In this document: positions 61,734 through 64,000 of the stretch, in pieces
Layout: the number at the start of each line of letters is the position of its first letter
Position numbering within the stretch: position 1 is the stretch's first letter
NCBI GenBank assembly: GCA_963575745.1
Contig: CAUYUJ010019937.1
Coordinates: forward strand, 262,062 to 326,061
Origin: Prorocentrum cordatum
Lineage: Eukaryota > Sar > Dinophyceae > Prorocentrales > Prorocentraceae
DNA length: 64,000 nucleotides
Direction: 5' to 3'
Translations under genes and position numbers: made by a program
The notes under the pieces: model-generated
Database searches by the model: none
The model's input: only the letters and a program-made list of their open reading frames with translations
Told to the model about the DNA's origin: nothing

Positions 61734-62543
61734 TCAGGCGTGTTCTTGCAGTTCCTTGCCTGAGGCCTCTTCAGGCGTGTCTTCAATGATTGTTGGTGCC
61801 TCCTGGGGCGTACTCACGGTGCAGATCTTCGAGCCCTTGCTGCCTCGTTTGCGTTTTAGTTCGGTGGGTTCTGTGCGTTTTGCAGTCGGCGTTGCTTGGT
61901 TCCTTGTAGAATCGCCCGGATACGTGAAAACGGCTCTAGACACAATTTTGAGGCCAGTTGATAGGGGCGGCGGCCCTTGACCATGTTTTAGTCAAGGAAT
62001 CAGAGTCGCGACTGTTTTGGCGGAAGGCACCTGGCGACAATGACCAGAACGGTGTAGTTTCGTGTTTTTTAGTGTAGACTGTGGACGGCGTCTGGCTTCG
62101 CAGGCGCTGCGGCTTGACAGCCGGGGGGAACATTCCCGCAGGGCTTGATGCGTTCTTGGCGACGCTGGGTTCGAGTGTGTTTGGAGACAAAGTATCCGCT
62201 CGACCGCGCGTAAGCCCGTGGATCTGAATAATATGCACGTGCATTTTCCGACATGTGTTTTTGTTTCAAACAGAGGCGCCGGATTGCGTTGGATGCACAA
62301 TTCCATTGAGTAGTCTCGCCGAGAGGCAGTTAGCTGGCATGAACGCCAGGCGACGACGGGACGAATTCTAGCAGAAACGTGCGAGGCAGTGATTGGCCAT
62401 TTTGAATAGGGTTTGTGCGCACCAGAGGTTTCCATTCTTCCACGCTGGTTCAGGAGCTCGTGGAGACAATTTTCGCGCCAATCTCGGGTATGAATCTCCT
62501 GCCTCCTATGTCTGGCCAGCCACTTGCTCGCATTCCCGTGCAC
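61734..62543 (-). pseudogene. Coding-like minus frame with one in-frame TGA, function unknown
   Basis: One minus frame is open from ATG at 62543 for 183 codons, meets TGA at 61992-61994 and stays open for 85 more codons to TGA TGA at 61734. The first part includes WRENCLHELLNQRGRMETS. The last part is typical of a disordered, basic nuclear-type tail: ATPTAKRTEPTELKRKRGSK then TVSTPQEAPTIIEDTPEE and SGKELQEHA. KRKRGSKGSK resembles a nuclear localisation signal. Sequence just upstream of the tail (CTTGACTAAAACATGGTCAAG) could be an intron end, which would remove the stop. The region is unique and lies outside the segmental repeat. The family is unknown, and a chance frame is possible. Confidence 0.3.
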
Positions 62544-62599
62544 GAGGCGTGCTGGTCTCAGCGAGCATCAGGATCTCGCCTGTCACCTTCTAGAGTCTA

Positions 62600-62799
62600 C
62601 TTAGCTGGACAGTGATGTCGAGCCTCCGGGGGCTGGCCAGATTGTTGGGTGCCTGCGCCAAGCATACCGTCGAAGCACGCCGTGTGCCGACCTTCCGGGC
62701 ACCGCCCGGGGGGCCTCCCTTCCCACGGGACACCCTTCGCCTCTACCTCTCTTGGGGAGCTCTTCTGTGTGTGGCTCGTCCTGGGTTTTGCGGGGCGGG
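62600..62799. other. Unassigned sequence
   Basis: Open in several frames; nothing recognised. Confidence 0.3.
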
Positions 62800-63010
62800 C
62801 TGTCTGGAGGCCCTTCTTCGTGGGGAAAACAGTCCTGGAGGCCTCGCGCGGCGCGCGGTAGGTGTATGATCGAGTCCACATTACATCTTCGTAAGCTATG
62901 TTTCGACGCTCGCGCGTGCTCCGGCGCCAGTCCGACGTAAATCCGACGTTCTTCCTACGCAATCCGGCGCGAGCCCGACGTACATCCGACGTAAATTCGA
63001 TGTAATTCGG
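62800..63010. repeat. Family K repeat with CCGACGTA minisatellite, copy 2
   Basis: AGGCCCTTCTTCGTGGGGAA, CCTCGCGCGGCGCGC, GAGTCCACA and TTTCGACGCTCGCGCG precede CCGACGTAAATCCGACGTTC-type 11-12-bp units, as at 11810-12110. Confidence 0.65.
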
Positions 63011-63049
63011 GTCTCAAGTTGCCGCGCGAGACCTCCAGGACTTTCTTCA

Positions 63050-63560
63050 TAAGCTTCTTGGGGCCTTCTTGGCCCGTGTTGGGGCCATCGATAGGCTCGT
63101 CCTCGGGCCGTCCCGGGGCTGTCTCGTGGCAGGCATGCGCCCTCCAGGGGCCGTGCTTTTGCGGGCGGGGCCTCCGGGGGCCCCCGTGGGCCAGCTCGGG
63201 ATTCTCTTGAGACCGTCCTGGGCCAGCCTGGGGAGGGCTCCCTGGAGGCGCTCGGTGGGTTTTGGGATGCCCTCAAAGACCACATGGGCCGATCTTGGAC
63301 CTCGAGGCGAAGTGAGCGGGGAGCATCGCAGAACCCAGAGTAGGTCGATGTTTCTTGTCCTCCGCGAGGGCCTGCTGACGAGCGTCTTGTGGGCCGTACT
63401 AGGGTCTCCTGGAGGCATCGTGTGACTTATTTGGGGATATGTTTGGGCATCTATCTGGGGTCTCTTGGAGGTATCTTGGGAAGACTTTAAGGTGCACTTT
63501 GAGGCCATATTGGGCCATCGTCGCGACGCCGCTGGATTTCTGGATTATCTTGGAAGTTTC
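63050..63560. repeat. CTTGGG-type field without clear core
   Basis: CTTCTTGGGGCCTTCTTGG and similar irregular units, more diverged than at 10443 or 16380. Confidence 0.6.
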
Positions 63561-64000
63561 TGGGATTAGGATGCCATTTCTGGGTGGTCAAATTCAGCTT
63601 CGGTGGTTGAAAACTGTTTAATCCGACCTAATCCCGACCGGTTCCTGTTAAATTCTCTGAATCCAGTGTCATCCGGCTCAATCCTTGGCCTAACCTTGGC
63701 AGAGTAATGGCACCTCAATTTGTTCATAGCCGTTAATCGTTCTCACGAAGCTTTTTTTGGAGTTGTTTCCTTCGTGGCACAAAGCTTGCTCACTCGTCGT
63801 GCGCGTCCTTCACATCATGCATGCAGGTCGCGCTCATTTTAATCGGGCCCCGCCCGTTCACGGGCCAACCGTGTGGTTTGACCATGCCTCTGCTGCTGCT
63901 GCCTCTGCTGCAATCGTGGGAGCCTTGCATGTTCTCGCAATGCCGTGTAAACGGCGCACTCGCGTACATCAGCGTTTGGTAGGCGACGAGGCGGCGCCGG
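63561..64000. other. Unassigned sequence with decamer repeats
   Basis: AATCCGACCTAATCCCGACC-type decamers lie at 63619-63700. The rest shows nothing recognisable. Confidence 0.35.

Overview
This window looks like gene-poor, GC-rich nuclear DNA of a eukaryote, most plausibly an alga or other protist. I cannot assign a lineage. I see no operon structure, no bacterial gene, no rRNA or tRNA, and no protein domain I recognise with confidence. Nearly every long open frame lies in a microsatellite or in a tandem repeat whose period is a multiple of three. At least half of the sequence can be placed in repeat families by reading it against itself.

Layout. 0-3.5 kb: a foldback element, two tandem copies of a composite unit carrying a 90-bp minisatellite, then purine tracts. 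3.5-9 kb: a short inverted-repeat element with an 8-bp target duplication, a degenerate coding-like stretch, a 0.8-kb GGT tract, and a duplicated (TA)n-bearing repeat. 9-17.3 kb: dispersed elements, two copies of a roughly 1-kb composite element (CACCAGCCC termini, CTTGGG-rich interior), and pyrimidine tracts. 17.3-25 kb: an AT-richer GGAATCC field, several foldback elements and GATGCATCG-repeat elements. 25-31 kb: an inverted-repeat element split by a satellite-carrying element, then a third CACCAGCCC element. 30.5-36.4 kb: three units of about 0.87 kb separated by CCG tracts, then a 1-kb tandem duplication. 36.4-38 kb: long ambiguous ORFs. 38-50 kb: minisatellites, foldbacks, a 152-bp array, a 260-bp inverted-repeat element and a GAT tract. 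50-62.6 kb: two copies of a 1.4-1.8 kb segment flanking a 21-bp-period GGATTTCC/GGAATCC field. That field holds a second, inverted copy of the satellite-carrying element, and it ends in two adjacent perfect palindromes of 45 and 93 bp. 62.8-64 kb: more dispersed repeats.

The best gene-like sequence is at 60079-60456 (+) and 61734-62543 (-, one in-frame TGA). Weaker, broken candidates lie at about 4.1-4.4, 7.1-7.5, 11.4-11.8, 36.7-37.8, 46.8-47.3 and 50.1-50.9 kb. The main biological content is a dense, nested community of short non-autonomous elements. Several of them carry their own satellite arrays, and no encoded transposase is visible.
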